Below, one piece after another: positions 23,897 through 31,159 of a stretch of DNA of 46,096 bases. The stretch is taken from positions 1-46,096 of the forward strand of contig JACNJE010000104.1 in assembly GCA_014382705.1 (NCBI GenBank), in the 5' to 3' direction. The translations under genes were made by a program, and so were the position numbers. Within the stretch, counting starts at the first letter, position 1; each line of letters opens with the position of its first letter. Source of the DNA: Verrucomicrobiota bacterium (GTDB taxonomy: Bacteria > Verrucomicrobiota > Verrucomicrobiia > Limisphaerales > UBA1096). The notes beneath the pieces were generated by a model. That model did not search any database and was not told the DNA's origin. It saw nothing but the letters and a program-made list of their open reading frames with translations.

Positions 23897-25594
23897 TTAA
23901 TCGTTAATGATGCCTATCGACACTTCAACCAAGCTATCCAAGAGGGTGATCAACTTGGCGTTTGCCTGAAACGCCCGTTGAAAGACGAGCAGGTTGGCCA
24001 TCTCCTCATCGATCGATACCCCAGACATGGATGTGCGGTGTTCCTCCAGCATTCGCACCACCGTCCCTTGGTCAAGCGCTTGGGTTTCAATGCTGTTTAA
24101 TTCCTGCCCGAACCCGACAATTTCCCGGTTAATCGCCTCCCCGAACGTCTGCCCCTTCAATGCCTCCTGTTTTTCGTCGATGATTTGAGCCAAGCGAAGT
24201 GCCATCTCGTTGTTACCCGCATCCCCGCCCAAGCTGGCATGTAACAGGGCTGGATTCCCTGAAATACGCTCATTAACGATGAGCCCCTGGGTTTCGGAAT
24301 CGAAGAATTCCAGATTTTGGAGTGCCGCCCTCTCGCCCTTGGCCAAGGGGAAGTCACCCGCATAGGCGCCCTTGAGTTCCGTGCTCCCAATGCCTGCGTC
24401 TTCCGCGACGGTAAAGACCCCTCCATTCGCAAAAACCAATTGATCCCCAGCCGACAGGTCAGCGGAGAGCCCTTCAATTGCAAGATCGCCTGTTCCGGTG
24501 AATATGGATGACAGTTGAACCACAGGCAGCGATGCACCCTTGGTATGCTCCAGGTTGATGCGATCCTTGATTTTTTCAGAAACCATGTTCATTGAGGCCT
24601 TGAACCCACTCACCGCCTGATCCCTGACATCAATGACTGCCTTTATTTTCCCCGCGCTTAACTTGAACTGATCACCCGATTTGATGGTCTCCACATAAAC
24701 CGTGTCCCCTCTTTCCAAAATGTTGTTTTGGCGTGTCACTGTGTTGCCATCGACGTCCTTTATCACGACCGTCAACTTGCTGACGACGTCACCGGCCTCA
24801 ATCACCTCGACGCCTCCCAGTTTAAGATGGAGCTTTTCCATCGCCTTGCCGGTGGCTGGATCCACGGTTGCAACCGGTTTAAATTCAAACTGAACGTCTA
24901 CGAATTTGCTCAGGTCCTCCAGCCTTTGGTGAAATTTGTCCGTATAGTCATTTGCATTGGACAGCAGCTTGTGGGAACTAATCAGGTGTCCAACCTGCTC
25001 CAGAAAGGTGATGGCATTGTTGACGTCATCCACCATCGACACCACTTCGTTGTTAAGATCATGCCCCAGTTCTCCCAAGCGAAAGTCTATTCGATTAAAC
25101 TTCTCAGACAGATTCTGGGCCTTGAAAACGACCACCTGCCGGTAAGCCTGCGAGCTTGGATTGGAACTGAGCGCCTGAAGCGCATTGAAAAACTCAGCCA
25201 AGTTGTCGCCCAACCCCATCTGTCCGCTGACCCCCTTCGAGGCCGCCTTGCCTTCAGGGCTGGAAGCCGTTCTGTCCAGATCCTGGCCAATCATGGATTG
25301 TGCGAATTGGAGGATTTTTTGCTTTTCCTCAAGATAGGCAAGAATGCTGCCTTCGTTGGCAATTTGTCTGTCAAGGAGGATGTCGCGAAATTGATCGATC
25401 CCGGTAACTTCAACACCCGCGCCCTGCAAGCCATGCTCCACCGGAATCCCGTGGGCAGTCTGAAGATTTAATCGCTGTCTTGCATAAGCAGGGTTACTGA
25501 CGTTGGCAAGATTGTGGCCGACAAGCTCAATCGCCCGCTGATTCGCCTGAAGCGAAGTGCGGGCCATGTTGATGGTTCCGGTTAATCCTGGCAT
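23897..25594 (-). CDS. flgK: Hook-associated protein FlgK (HAP1)
   Basis: 565 residues. The N-terminus carries the rod/hook motif (ANQRAIELVGHNLANVSNPA, then YARQRLNL), and the C-terminus GVSIDEEMANLLVFQRAFQA with NAKLITLLDSLVEV is diagnostic for FlgK. Between them lie a coiled-coil D1 region and a beta-rich variable domain (about 240-410), including LSAGDQLVFANGGVFTVAED. It caps the hook and forms the first junction layer. A TTGGCCAA (24339) encodes ProLeuAlaLys in the variable domain. It lies downstream of flgN, its probable chaperone, with a 28-base gap. Confidence 0.95.
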   Translation of the reverse strand: MPGLTGTINMARTSLQANQRAIELVGHNLANVSNPAYARQRLNLQTAHGIPVEHGLQGAGVEVTGIDQFRDILLDRQIANEGSILAYLEEKQKILQFAQSMIGQDLDRTASSPEGKAASKGVSGQMGLGDNLAEFFNALQALSSNPSSQAYRQVVVFKAQNLSEKFNRIDFRLGELGHDLNNEVVSMVDDVNNAITFLEQVGHLISSHKLLSNANDYTDKFHQRLEDLSKFVDVQFEFKPVATVDPATGKAMEKLHLKLGGVEVIEAGDVVSKLTVVIKDVDGNTVTRQNNILERGDTVYVETIKSGDQFKLSAGKIKAVIDVRDQAVSGFKASMNMVSEKIKDRINLEHTKGASLPVVQLSSIFTGTGDLAIEGLSADLSAGDQLVFANGGVFTVAEDAGIGSTELKGAYAGDFPLAKGERAALQNLEFFDSETQGLIVNERISGNPALLHASLGGDAGNNEMALRLAQIIDEKQEALKGQTFGEAINREIVGFGQELNSIETQALDQGTVVRMLEEHRTSMSGVSIDEEMANLLVFQRAFQANAKLITLLDSLVEVSIGIIND

Positions 25595-25622
25595 TTTTCG
25601 TCAATTATTATCCGCCCGGGGC

Positions 25623-26123
25623 TCAGATCAACGTCTCGTAAGTGGTTCTTTGGGGGACATAGGCGGCGCCGACTTGACCGCTTTGGTCGTAGGTTTGCCC
25701 AGTCTGGGTGGGGAACAGGCTCTGGATGAGTTTCTGCATAAACTCCAGCGACCGGCTGAGCAACAGGTGGTTTTGGCGAAGGCGCTGGTTGGCCTTGATC
25801 AACAGTTCGTTAACCTCATCCACCAACGCCTGGACCAACGATTGATATTCAACCGGAAGGGATGAGTACATTTCCCTGATAGGAAACTCACTGTCGAGCC
25901 CGAGTGATTCTGCGACCTCCTCGCGGCATTGTTCCCTGCAAGTTCTCGCCTTGGCGATCTCTGCCATTTGGGCGTGAATGGATGTCAGGTTTTGCATGAG
26001 CCCATCAGCCGATCGGTTAACGATCATTTCCTGCTGCTGTTCCAATAAGGAAAGCAACTCACCATATTGGATGAGTTCTTCACGCAAATGTCCAACGAGT
26101 TTATCCAACTGTTCCTTCATCAC
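25623..26123 (-). CDS. flgN: Flagellar export chaperone FlgN
   Basis: 166 residues, helical. It begins MMKEQLDKLVGHLREELIQY and continues GELLSLLEQQQEMIVNRSAD, the FlgN pattern in which the first helix is followed by LLxLLExQ. It ends with a long helix and a polar tail (AAYVPQRTTYETLI). FlgN holds FlgK and FlgL before export, and the gene lies immediately upstream of flgK and flgL here. Its ATG overlaps the flgJ stop by four bases (ATGA), indicating translational coupling. Confidence 0.85.
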   Translation of the reverse strand: MMKEQLDKLVGHLREELIQYGELLSLLEQQQEMIVNRSADGLMQNLTSIHAQMAEIAKARTCREQCREEVAESLGLDSEFPIREMYSSLPVEYQSLVQALVDEVNELLIKANQRLRQNHLLLSRSLEFMQKLIQSLFPTQTGQTYDQSGQVGAAYVPQRTTYETLI

Positions 26124-26464
26124 TTATCCTTCTCTGCAGGCTTGACTGTTTGTTCCATCACCAGTTGGCTGTGCATCGCTGAAGCAATGCCGAACGCCCC
26201 GCTTTTCCCGATCGCATCACCCAGTTGGTTCACTATCATGTCGTGATATATCTGCGATGAAACCCCGCTCATTCCCGCTCCGTCACCAAGTAACGGCTTA
26301 TAGGCATCCCCAAGAATTTGGCGGGCCAGCAACGCTTCAAAGTGCTTCGCCGCAACGAGAAGTTTTTCGGATTCTGACAGTGATGAATTAGAAGCAACAC
26401 GGGCCAAGTCCATTTTGTCGGCTTGGCCAAGCGCTATTGCAGTTGCTGTCGACGGTTGTATCAA
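26120..26464 (-). CDS. flgJ: Rod-binding protein FlgJ (N-terminal domain only)
   Basis: 114 residues covering the rod-binding domain: KLLVAAKHFEALLARQILGD, SQIYHDMIVNQLGDAIGKSG and FGIASAMHSQL. The C-terminal muramidase of gammaproteobacterial FlgJ is missing, as is common in other phyla, so peptidoglycan opening for the rod must come from a separate hydrolase. A TTGGCCAA (26423) encodes IleAlaLeuGlyGlnAla close to the start of the protein, ahead of the conserved domain. The gene sits 9 bases after flgI and overlaps flgN by four. Confidence 0.9.
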   Translation of the reverse strand: MIQPSTATAIALGQADKMDLARVASNSSLSESEKLLVAAKHFEALLARQILGDAYKPLLGDGAGMSGVSSQIYHDMIVNQLGDAIGKSGAFGIASAMHSQLVMEQTVKPAEKDK

Positions 26465-26473
26465 GAGTCTCTT

Positions 26474-27841
26474 CTATTTCAATATTAGTTCAGCTTGGAG
26501 GGCTCCGGCCTGTTTCATGGCTTGGAAGATCGCCATCATATCCCTTGGCGTGACGCCAAGCGCGTTTAACGAGTTCGCCACGTCCTGCACTGTCGGCATG
26601 CCACGGAACGGGGTCAGCATTCCTTCCCCTTCGTTGATGACGATATCCGCTGAAGGGGCAATGATGGGCGCCCCACCCGCCAGCGGCACCTGCGGCTGTG
26701 TGATGTCATAACTTTGGGCGATGTTCACAATGATATTGCCGTGAGCCACGGCGCAACTCGAGACGGCGACGCGCGAGGTCGCAACGATGGTTCCGGTTCG
26801 CTCATTCAAGACCACTCTTGCGGGTGTGTTAACCGGGACAAACAGTTGGTTGATAAATGCCAGATACCTCACCGGATTTTCGGCATAGTCGTCAGGGATC
26901 TTGACCTGGATGGTCGAGCCGTCGATCGCCAGCGCCGGCTCGGTAATCTTGTGAACCAAAGGCAACAACCCAACCTCACTGTTAATGGCTTGAGCCACCG
27001 ACTGGGCGTTCACGAAATCCGGTTGGCGCATGATCAACTCCAGTCTCTTTTCGCGGACGAACGAAACCGGGATCTCCTGCTCAACCACCGCCCCACGGAC
27101 GATCTGCCCGCTGGTGGGGTGGTTCTTCTGCACGCTGGCACCTCCCGGCCCGGGGATGCCCCCGATGAAGCCACCCACAGCAACCGGCCCCTGTGCCACC
27201 GCATAAATTTTGCCGTCCGGCCCCATGAGCGGCGTTCTCGCCAGCACTGCGCCATGCAGTGAACGGGCATCGCCCATGGCTGAAACGTGCACATCGATTC
27301 TCGACCCCGACCGGACAAACGGGGGAATATCCGCTGTAAGAATCACTGCACCAATGTTCTTTGAAGTCAGCGCGGAGGGGGGGAGCGTGAGCCCGAAACG
27401 CTCCAGCATGTTGGAAATCGCCTGCAGCGTGTACTCCGGATCCTTGTCGCCATCCCCGGCCAGGCCGGAAACGATACCGTAACCGACAAGTTGGTTGTCG
27501 CGCGCCCCAAGAACGAAACAGAGATCCCGCACCTGCACGTTCAGGTTCATCTGGGAACGGGCAACACCTCCCGCAGGTGCGGCCTGGCGGTTGGGCAACG
27601 CCGGCTGGGCCTGTGTCACTCGATCCGCGAAACAGATCACGCACAACAGCGCCACAAAAGCCAGGCTTCTGGAAAAACTTGCCACCACCGGCGCTCGGTT
27701 CAAAAACGACAATGAACCAAACAAAGAGCAGTCCCTCGCGCCTAATTCAAGAGACTCTCCTCGGACGCTGTTCCGTGAAACACCCAACACCTTAAGGATT
27801 CCACAGAGGTTCCCCACCAATGATGACAAGAAATTTGACAT
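26474..27841 (-). CDS. flgI: Flagellar P-ring protein FlgI with an N-terminal extension
   Basis: About 455 residues from the ATG at 27841, two bases after the flgH stop. The FlgI core starts near SQMNLNVQVRDLCFVLGARD and has NQLVGYGIVSGLAGDGD, LTADIPPFVRSGSRIDVHVS, GDARSLHGAVLARTPLMGPD, LNERTGTIVATSRVAV and a C-terminal VQDVANSLNALGVTPRDMMA, all characteristic. The signal peptide (SRSLAFVALLCVICFADRVTQA) begins about 60 residues in, leaving an odd leader that would be unusual for a Sec substrate. A TTG start at the LSFLNRAP segment may be the true start. It forms the periplasmic P ring around the rod. Confidence 0.92.
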   Translation of the reverse strand: MSNFLSSLVGNLCGILKVLGVSRNSVRGESLELGARDCSLFGSLSFLNRAPVVASFSRSLAFVALLCVICFADRVTQAQPALPNRQAAPAGGVARSQMNLNVQVRDLCFVLGARDNQLVGYGIVSGLAGDGDKDPEYTLQAISNMLERFGLTLPPSALTSKNIGAVILTADIPPFVRSGSRIDVHVSAMGDARSLHGAVLARTPLMGPDGKIYAVAQGPVAVGGFIGGIPGPGGASVQKNHPTSGQIVRGAVVEQEIPVSFVREKRLELIMRQPDFVNAQSVAQAINSEVGLLPLVHKITEPALAIDGSTIQVKIPDDYAENPVRYLAFINQLFVPVNTPARVVLNERTGTIVATSRVAVSSCAVAHGNIIVNIAQSYDITQPQVPLAGGAPIIAPSADIVINEGEGMLTPFRGMPTVQDVANSLNALGVTPRDMMAIFQAMKQAGALQAELILK

Positions 27842-27843
27842 GG

Positions 27844-28491
27844 TTAAAACGGTGAAATTTTGCCCCAGAGCTTGCTGAACCAACCCTTCTTCTGGACATC
27901 ACTCACGGTCCCTTTATCTTTCAGGGCAATCGAAACATCGGCAAGGTGGTAGCTGTACACCGTGTTGACCGGCGTTACATCCTGCGGCCGAACGGTGCCC
28001 CTAAGGACAATCGTCTGGCTCTCCCCGGAAAACGAAGTGCGGCGCACCCCCTCGATAATCAGGTTTTTGTTCGGCAGCACATCCACCACCCTAACGGCAA
28101 ACCTTGAGTTCAAGGTTCCTGAATTATTGACAGCTCCCTTCCCCTCGAACTTGGTTTGTGATGTCGTGCCAAGTTCTGGTTTTTGAACAGTCGCTCCGCC
28201 GCCAGGAAACAGCTTGTCCTGAAAATTCCCATTTACAAAACTGGAAATGGAGGCGCTTAAATCGGATTTCTTCTCCGTTTTTGTGCTTGAGTTGCGTGAC
28301 GCAGAATTGCTCTCCATCACGAGCACGGTGATAATGTCCCCGACCCGGTTGGCCTTGTGGTCGGCATACAGCGAAACCGCCGTCTCCTTGGTCCATAGCG
28401 AATCCGCCTGCGCTTGGCCAAGCGCAAAAATACAGGCAGCCAAAGCGGGCAAGCGGCGTTTAAAAATCTGTGATTTTGATCGTGTTTTCAT
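27844..28491 (-). CDS. flgH: Flagellar L-ring protein FlgH
   Basis: 215 residues. The FlgH pattern is DSLWTKETAVSLYADHKANR with VGDIITVLV, then NSRFAVRVVDVLPNKNLIIE, GEKs-like SFSGESQTIVLRGTVRPQDV, and a C-terminal DVQKKGWFSKLW. FlgH is normally a lipoprotein. Here a possible lipobox (ALAAC) competes with a Sec site after FALGQAQA, whose LeuGlyGlnAla is encoded by a full palindrome, so lipidation is uncertain. Its start overlaps the end of flgA by 32 bases, an unusually long overlap for this cluster. It forms the outer-membrane bushing with FlgI. Confidence 0.93.
   Translation of the reverse strand: MKTRSKSQIFKRRLPALAACIFALGQAQADSLWTKETAVSLYADHKANRVGDIITVLVMESNSASRNSSTKTEKKSDLSASISSFVNGNFQDKLFPGGGATVQKPELGTTSQTKFEGKGAVNNSGTLNSRFAVRVVDVLPNKNLIIEGVRRTSFSGESQTIVLRGTVRPQDVTPVNTVYSYHLADVSIALKDKGTVSDVQKKGWFSKLWGKISPF
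28411..28424. repeat. CGCTTGGCCAAGCG palindrome, full 14-mer
   Basis: In the flgH signal-peptide region, read as AlaLeuGlyGlnAla immediately before the predicted cleavage site. Confidence 0.95.
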
Positions 28492-29428
28492 CCAAAACTT
28501 CTCCTATTAACTCCTTTCGTGTCCTGACATTCTGCACGCGAACCGCCTCTCCCGGCGCCCCGTCCTCCAGCACCTTGACCTTCGTGCTGACCCGTACCGG
28601 CCCGGTGGTCACCACCGCCTTGGCCAAGCTGCCCCGCCGCACCACCGGCTTCATCACCACGGCACGACTGTAAACCAGCCTGCCGGGGGAGATGTTCTCT
28701 CGGAACCAATAACGCCCATCGGATGGATTTCCATCCCACAGATCCTGCCGAACCTTGATGGCGTTTACCCGCTGCTTTTCCAATTGAACCTTCGAGAGCA
28801 CGTCACCACGGGTGATTTGGTCTTTTGCCACCCAGGCATCCTTCCAAATGGACATCTTTACCGGCGCTGAAAAGACGCCGAACGGAACGCCTCCGTCCAG
28901 CAACTCAAATCTCAACGAAGTCTGGAATGTCGGATAGCTGATTCTTGTCACCATCCTCAATTCCACCGGGCCGTCAGGCACCAGCAGGGTCTTCCACGGG
29001 CGAATCGATTCCAGTTCCAGTTCCCCCTGGCTGAAAACAGGTGACTTGACCAATTCCACACGCAGTGATTCCAAAACCTCCCCCAAGCCCAGCACCCTAC
29101 TGCTGCGAGAGATGCTGATTTCTTCGCCACCCTCATCGCCGGCAACCTCAACGCCCTGCGCTTTCTCGTTGATCAGTTTAATCAGATTCTGCGATGAGTA
29201 TTTGCGTACCGTCCCCCAACTAGGAGAGGTGTCTATCATAATCGCCGGGATGGGTTCCCCTGTCCTTGACTCAACCAAGTCGGAAAGGTACACACCATCC
29301 CTGCTGACCTCGCAACTGGCTTTCAGTGTGAACGCCGCCTCCGCTTGGCCAAGCGCCAGCAGCACGCCATAAAAACCAGCAGAAACGCAGGCCCGAAACA
29401 AGGCTTGGTGTTGTGATCGCGTTCTCAC
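28460..29428 (-). CDS. flgA: P-ring assembly chaperone FlgA
   Basis: 322 residues from a GTG at 29428, longer than the 220-residue E. coli protein. The signal peptide YGVLLALGQAEA includes the palindrome-encoded LeuGlyGlnAla. The C-terminal SAF domain is typical: DAWVAKDQITRGDVLSKVQL, RYWFRENISPGRLVYSRAVV, KPVVRRGSLAKAVV and APGEAVRVQNVRTRKELIGE, ending VLDENTIKI. The extra N-terminal part (about 40-180) is beta-rich. FlgA helps FlgI assemble around the rod in the periplasm. It lies between flgG and flgH, as in many phyla. Confidence 0.9.
   Translation of the reverse strand: MRTRSQHQALFRACVSAGFYGVLLALGQAEAAFTLKASCEVSRDGVYLSDLVESRTGEPIPAIMIDTSPSWGTVRKYSSQNLIKLINEKAQGVEVAGDEGGEEISISRSSRVLGLGEVLESLRVELVKSPVFSQGELELESIRPWKTLLVPDGPVELRMVTRISYPTFQTSLRFELLDGGVPFGVFSAPVKMSIWKDAWVAKDQITRGDVLSKVQLEKQRVNAIKVRQDLWDGNPSDGRYWFRENISPGRLVYSRAVVMKPVVRRGSLAKAVVTTGPVRVSTKVKVLEDGAPGEAVRVQNVRTRKELIGEVLDENTIKITDF
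29342..29355. repeat. CGCTTGGCCAAGCG palindrome, full 14-mer
   Basis: In the flgA signal-peptide region, read as AlaLeuGlyGlnAla, less than 1 kb from the matching copy in flgH. Confidence 0.95.
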
Positions 29429-29450
29429 GTCCGTTTACATCAACCCGGTG

Positions 29451-30239
29451 TTACCGCTTGATATTGTTGCTGCGCTGCATCATCTCGTCAGCGGCCTGTA
29501 TGGCCTTGGAGTTCACCTCATAAGCCCGTTGCGCCTTGATGAGGTTCACCATCTCCTCGACCACCTTCACGTTGGACATCTCAAGGTAACCCTGGGCCAA
29601 CTCGCCGAAACCGTTCTGCCCGGGGTTGCCCTGCTCCGGCACACCGGACGCCGGTGTTTCCTGGTAGACATTTCCGCCGACGTTCTGCAGACCCCCTGGA
29701 TTGATGAAACGAGTGATTTGGATCTGACCGGCCCCGATGTTGTTCCCCTGCTGGTCAAACATCGTGTACTCCCCCGTCTTGGCGATTCCAATATTGGAAA
29801 CTTCAGCTCCGATGTTGGGGATCGCATTGACCACTTGATAGCCTTCGTTAGTCACAACCGCTCCATCGGCACTGACCTTGAAACTTCCATCGCGCGTGTA
29901 TCCCTGAGCTCCTCCGGGCAACTGAACTTCGAAGAATCCGTCGCCGGCAATGGCCACATCCAGCCGCTCATCCGTCTGGACCAGTTCACCCGTGGTAAAG
30001 ACCTTGCTCGTGGAAACCGGTCGGGACCCGTGCCCCAACTGAATGCCGCCAGGCGTCAACTGTCCGTCCCCGGCTTCCGCTCCCTGAATTTTTTTGGTGT
30101 CGTACAACAAATCCTGAAACTCGATCTTGCTCTTCTTGAATCCGGTCGTGTTGACGTTGGCCAAGTTGTTGGCAATCACATCCAGGTTCATCTGCTGGGA
30201 ATTCATCCCCGATGCTGAAGTGTATAATGCTCTAATCAT
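29451..30239 (-). CDS. flgG: Distal rod protein FlgG
   Basis: 262 residues, almost exactly the family length. It begins MIRALYTSASGMNSQQMNLD, then VIANNLANVNTTGFKKSKIE, the canonical FlgG start, and has LQTDERLDVAI-like VQTDERLDVAIAGDGFFEVQ. It ends with NVKVVEEMVNLIKAQRAYEV and NSKAIQAADEMMQRSNNIKR, the canonical end. It forms the distal rod through the L and P rings. It follows flgF after 20 bases, and flgA follows it. The TTGGCCAA at 30157 encodes the conserved AsnLeuAlaAsn, so it may be fortuitous. Confidence 0.96.
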   Translation of the reverse strand: MIRALYTSASGMNSQQMNLDVIANNLANVNTTGFKKSKIEFQDLLYDTKKIQGAEAGDGQLTPGGIQLGHGSRPVSTSKVFTTGELVQTDERLDVAIAGDGFFEVQLPGGAQGYTRDGSFKVSADGAVVTNEGYQVVNAIPNIGAEVSNIGIAKTGEYTMFDQQGNNIGAGQIQITRFINPGGLQNVGGNVYQETPASGVPEQGNPGQNGFGELAQGYLEMSNVKVVEEMVNLIKAQRAYEVNSKAIQAADEMMQRSNNIKR

Positions 30240-30259
30240 CTCTTGTCTTTCCTGTTATG

Positions 30260-31069
30260 TTACTGGGTGTTTGTCAAAGCCTGTATCGCTTGGCCAAGGC
30301 GTTGGTCATGCGCACGAATCACTTGCTGGTTCGCTTCAAAATGGCGGAGGGAGCGGATCAGGTTTGTCATCTCGGACAAGGAGGTGCTGTTGGACTGCTC
30401 CAGGAACCCATGCTCCACCTCTGTGAATCCCTCATCGGTCGGCGTCAGGTTTCCCACCGGCACACCCGGATCACTGGGATCATCCGCTCGAAAATAAGCC
30501 CCCGAAATCCGGGTCAGCTTGGCGGGATCATTGAAAGCCACCAATTGCAACTGTCCCGCCGCCGCCCCGGCTTGGCTCGCGGTTCCGTTCTTCGCAATGA
30601 CCAATGACTCCAACTGATTGGGGTCGTTCAATTGCAACCCAGTGGTGTAGCCTTCCTTTGTCACCAACTCCCCCGTCTGCAGCAGTTTCAACTCTCCGTC
30701 CCGCGTGTAAAAAGTATTCCCCTGCTGATCCTGCACCTGCAGGAATCCGCCCCCGACAAGTGCGATATCCGTTTTGATCTTTGTCTGGTTGACGGGGCCC
30801 TGCAGGAAATTGGTCGATAATTTCGGCTTGGGGAGTTCAAATGCTTTTTCACCGAGCACACTCGACTCCACCTTGTCACCGGCTGCATTTGTCGTGGTCA
30901 CAATCGACTCGACCGGCTTCTCCATCTTGCCCGCAACCATGGACGAAAATGAGATTTCATGTTTCTTGAAACCTGGCCTTGAGACTTCAGCCAAGTTCTC
31001 AGAAACAGCCTCCTGCCAGCGCGACGAGGCATCCATCGCCGCAGCGGCCTGATACAAACTCACATTCAT
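30260..31069 (-). CDS. flgF: Proximal rod protein FlgF
   Basis: 269 residues of the FlgF/FlgG/FlgE family. The N-terminus (MNVSLYQAAAAMDASSRWQE) with VSENLAEVSRPGFKK replaces the usual NNLANVNT motif, a divergence typical of FlgF. The middle has NQTKIKTDIALVGGGFLQV and FYTRDGELKLLQTGELVTKE, and the end VEHGFLEQSNSTSLSEMTNL then IRSLRHFEANQQVIRAHDQ. It forms part of the proximal rod. It is the first gene after the largest gap in the cluster, where a sigma-54-like promoter lies. A TTGGCCAA (30290) encodes ArgLeuGlyGlnAla near the C-terminus. Confidence 0.9.
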   Translation of the reverse strand: MNVSLYQAAAAMDASSRWQEAVSENLAEVSRPGFKKHEISFSSMVAGKMEKPVESIVTTTNAAGDKVESSVLGEKAFELPKPKLSTNFLQGPVNQTKIKTDIALVGGGFLQVQDQQGNTFYTRDGELKLLQTGELVTKEGYTTGLQLNDPNQLESLVIAKNGTASQAGAAAGQLQLVAFNDPAKLTRISGAYFRADDPSDPGVPVGNLTPTDEGFTEVEHGFLEQSNSTSLSEMTNLIRSLRHFEANQQVIRAHDQRLGQAIQALTNTQ

Positions 31070-31081
31070 CTGGCTGAATCA

Positions 31082-31098
31082 GAGCAGGAGCAGTGCCA
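31082..31098 (-). promoter_or_regulatory. Candidate sigma-54 promoter upstream of flgF
   Basis: On the minus strand 31098-31083 reads TGGCAC-TGCTC-CTGCT, against the consensus TGGCAC-N5-TTGCW: a perfect -24 box, correct spacing, and one mismatch in the -12 box. It lies in the 90-base gap between flhF and flgF, and an NtrC-type activator closes the cluster. The predicted start point is only a few bases from the flgF ATG, which would give an almost leaderless mRNA; this weakens the call. Confidence 0.45.
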
Positions 31099-31159
31099 AA
31101 TGACGGGTCAATCAGCCCGAAGGGATCGCTGAAAGAGCGTAGCGGGATAATGCCCGTAA

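Noticed and set aside
30157-30164. The flgG copy of TTGGCCAA as evidence for spread of the repeat
   Set aside because: It encodes the conserved AsnLeuAlaAsn of rod proteins, so it may have arisen by codon choice alone. It is counted but carries little weight.
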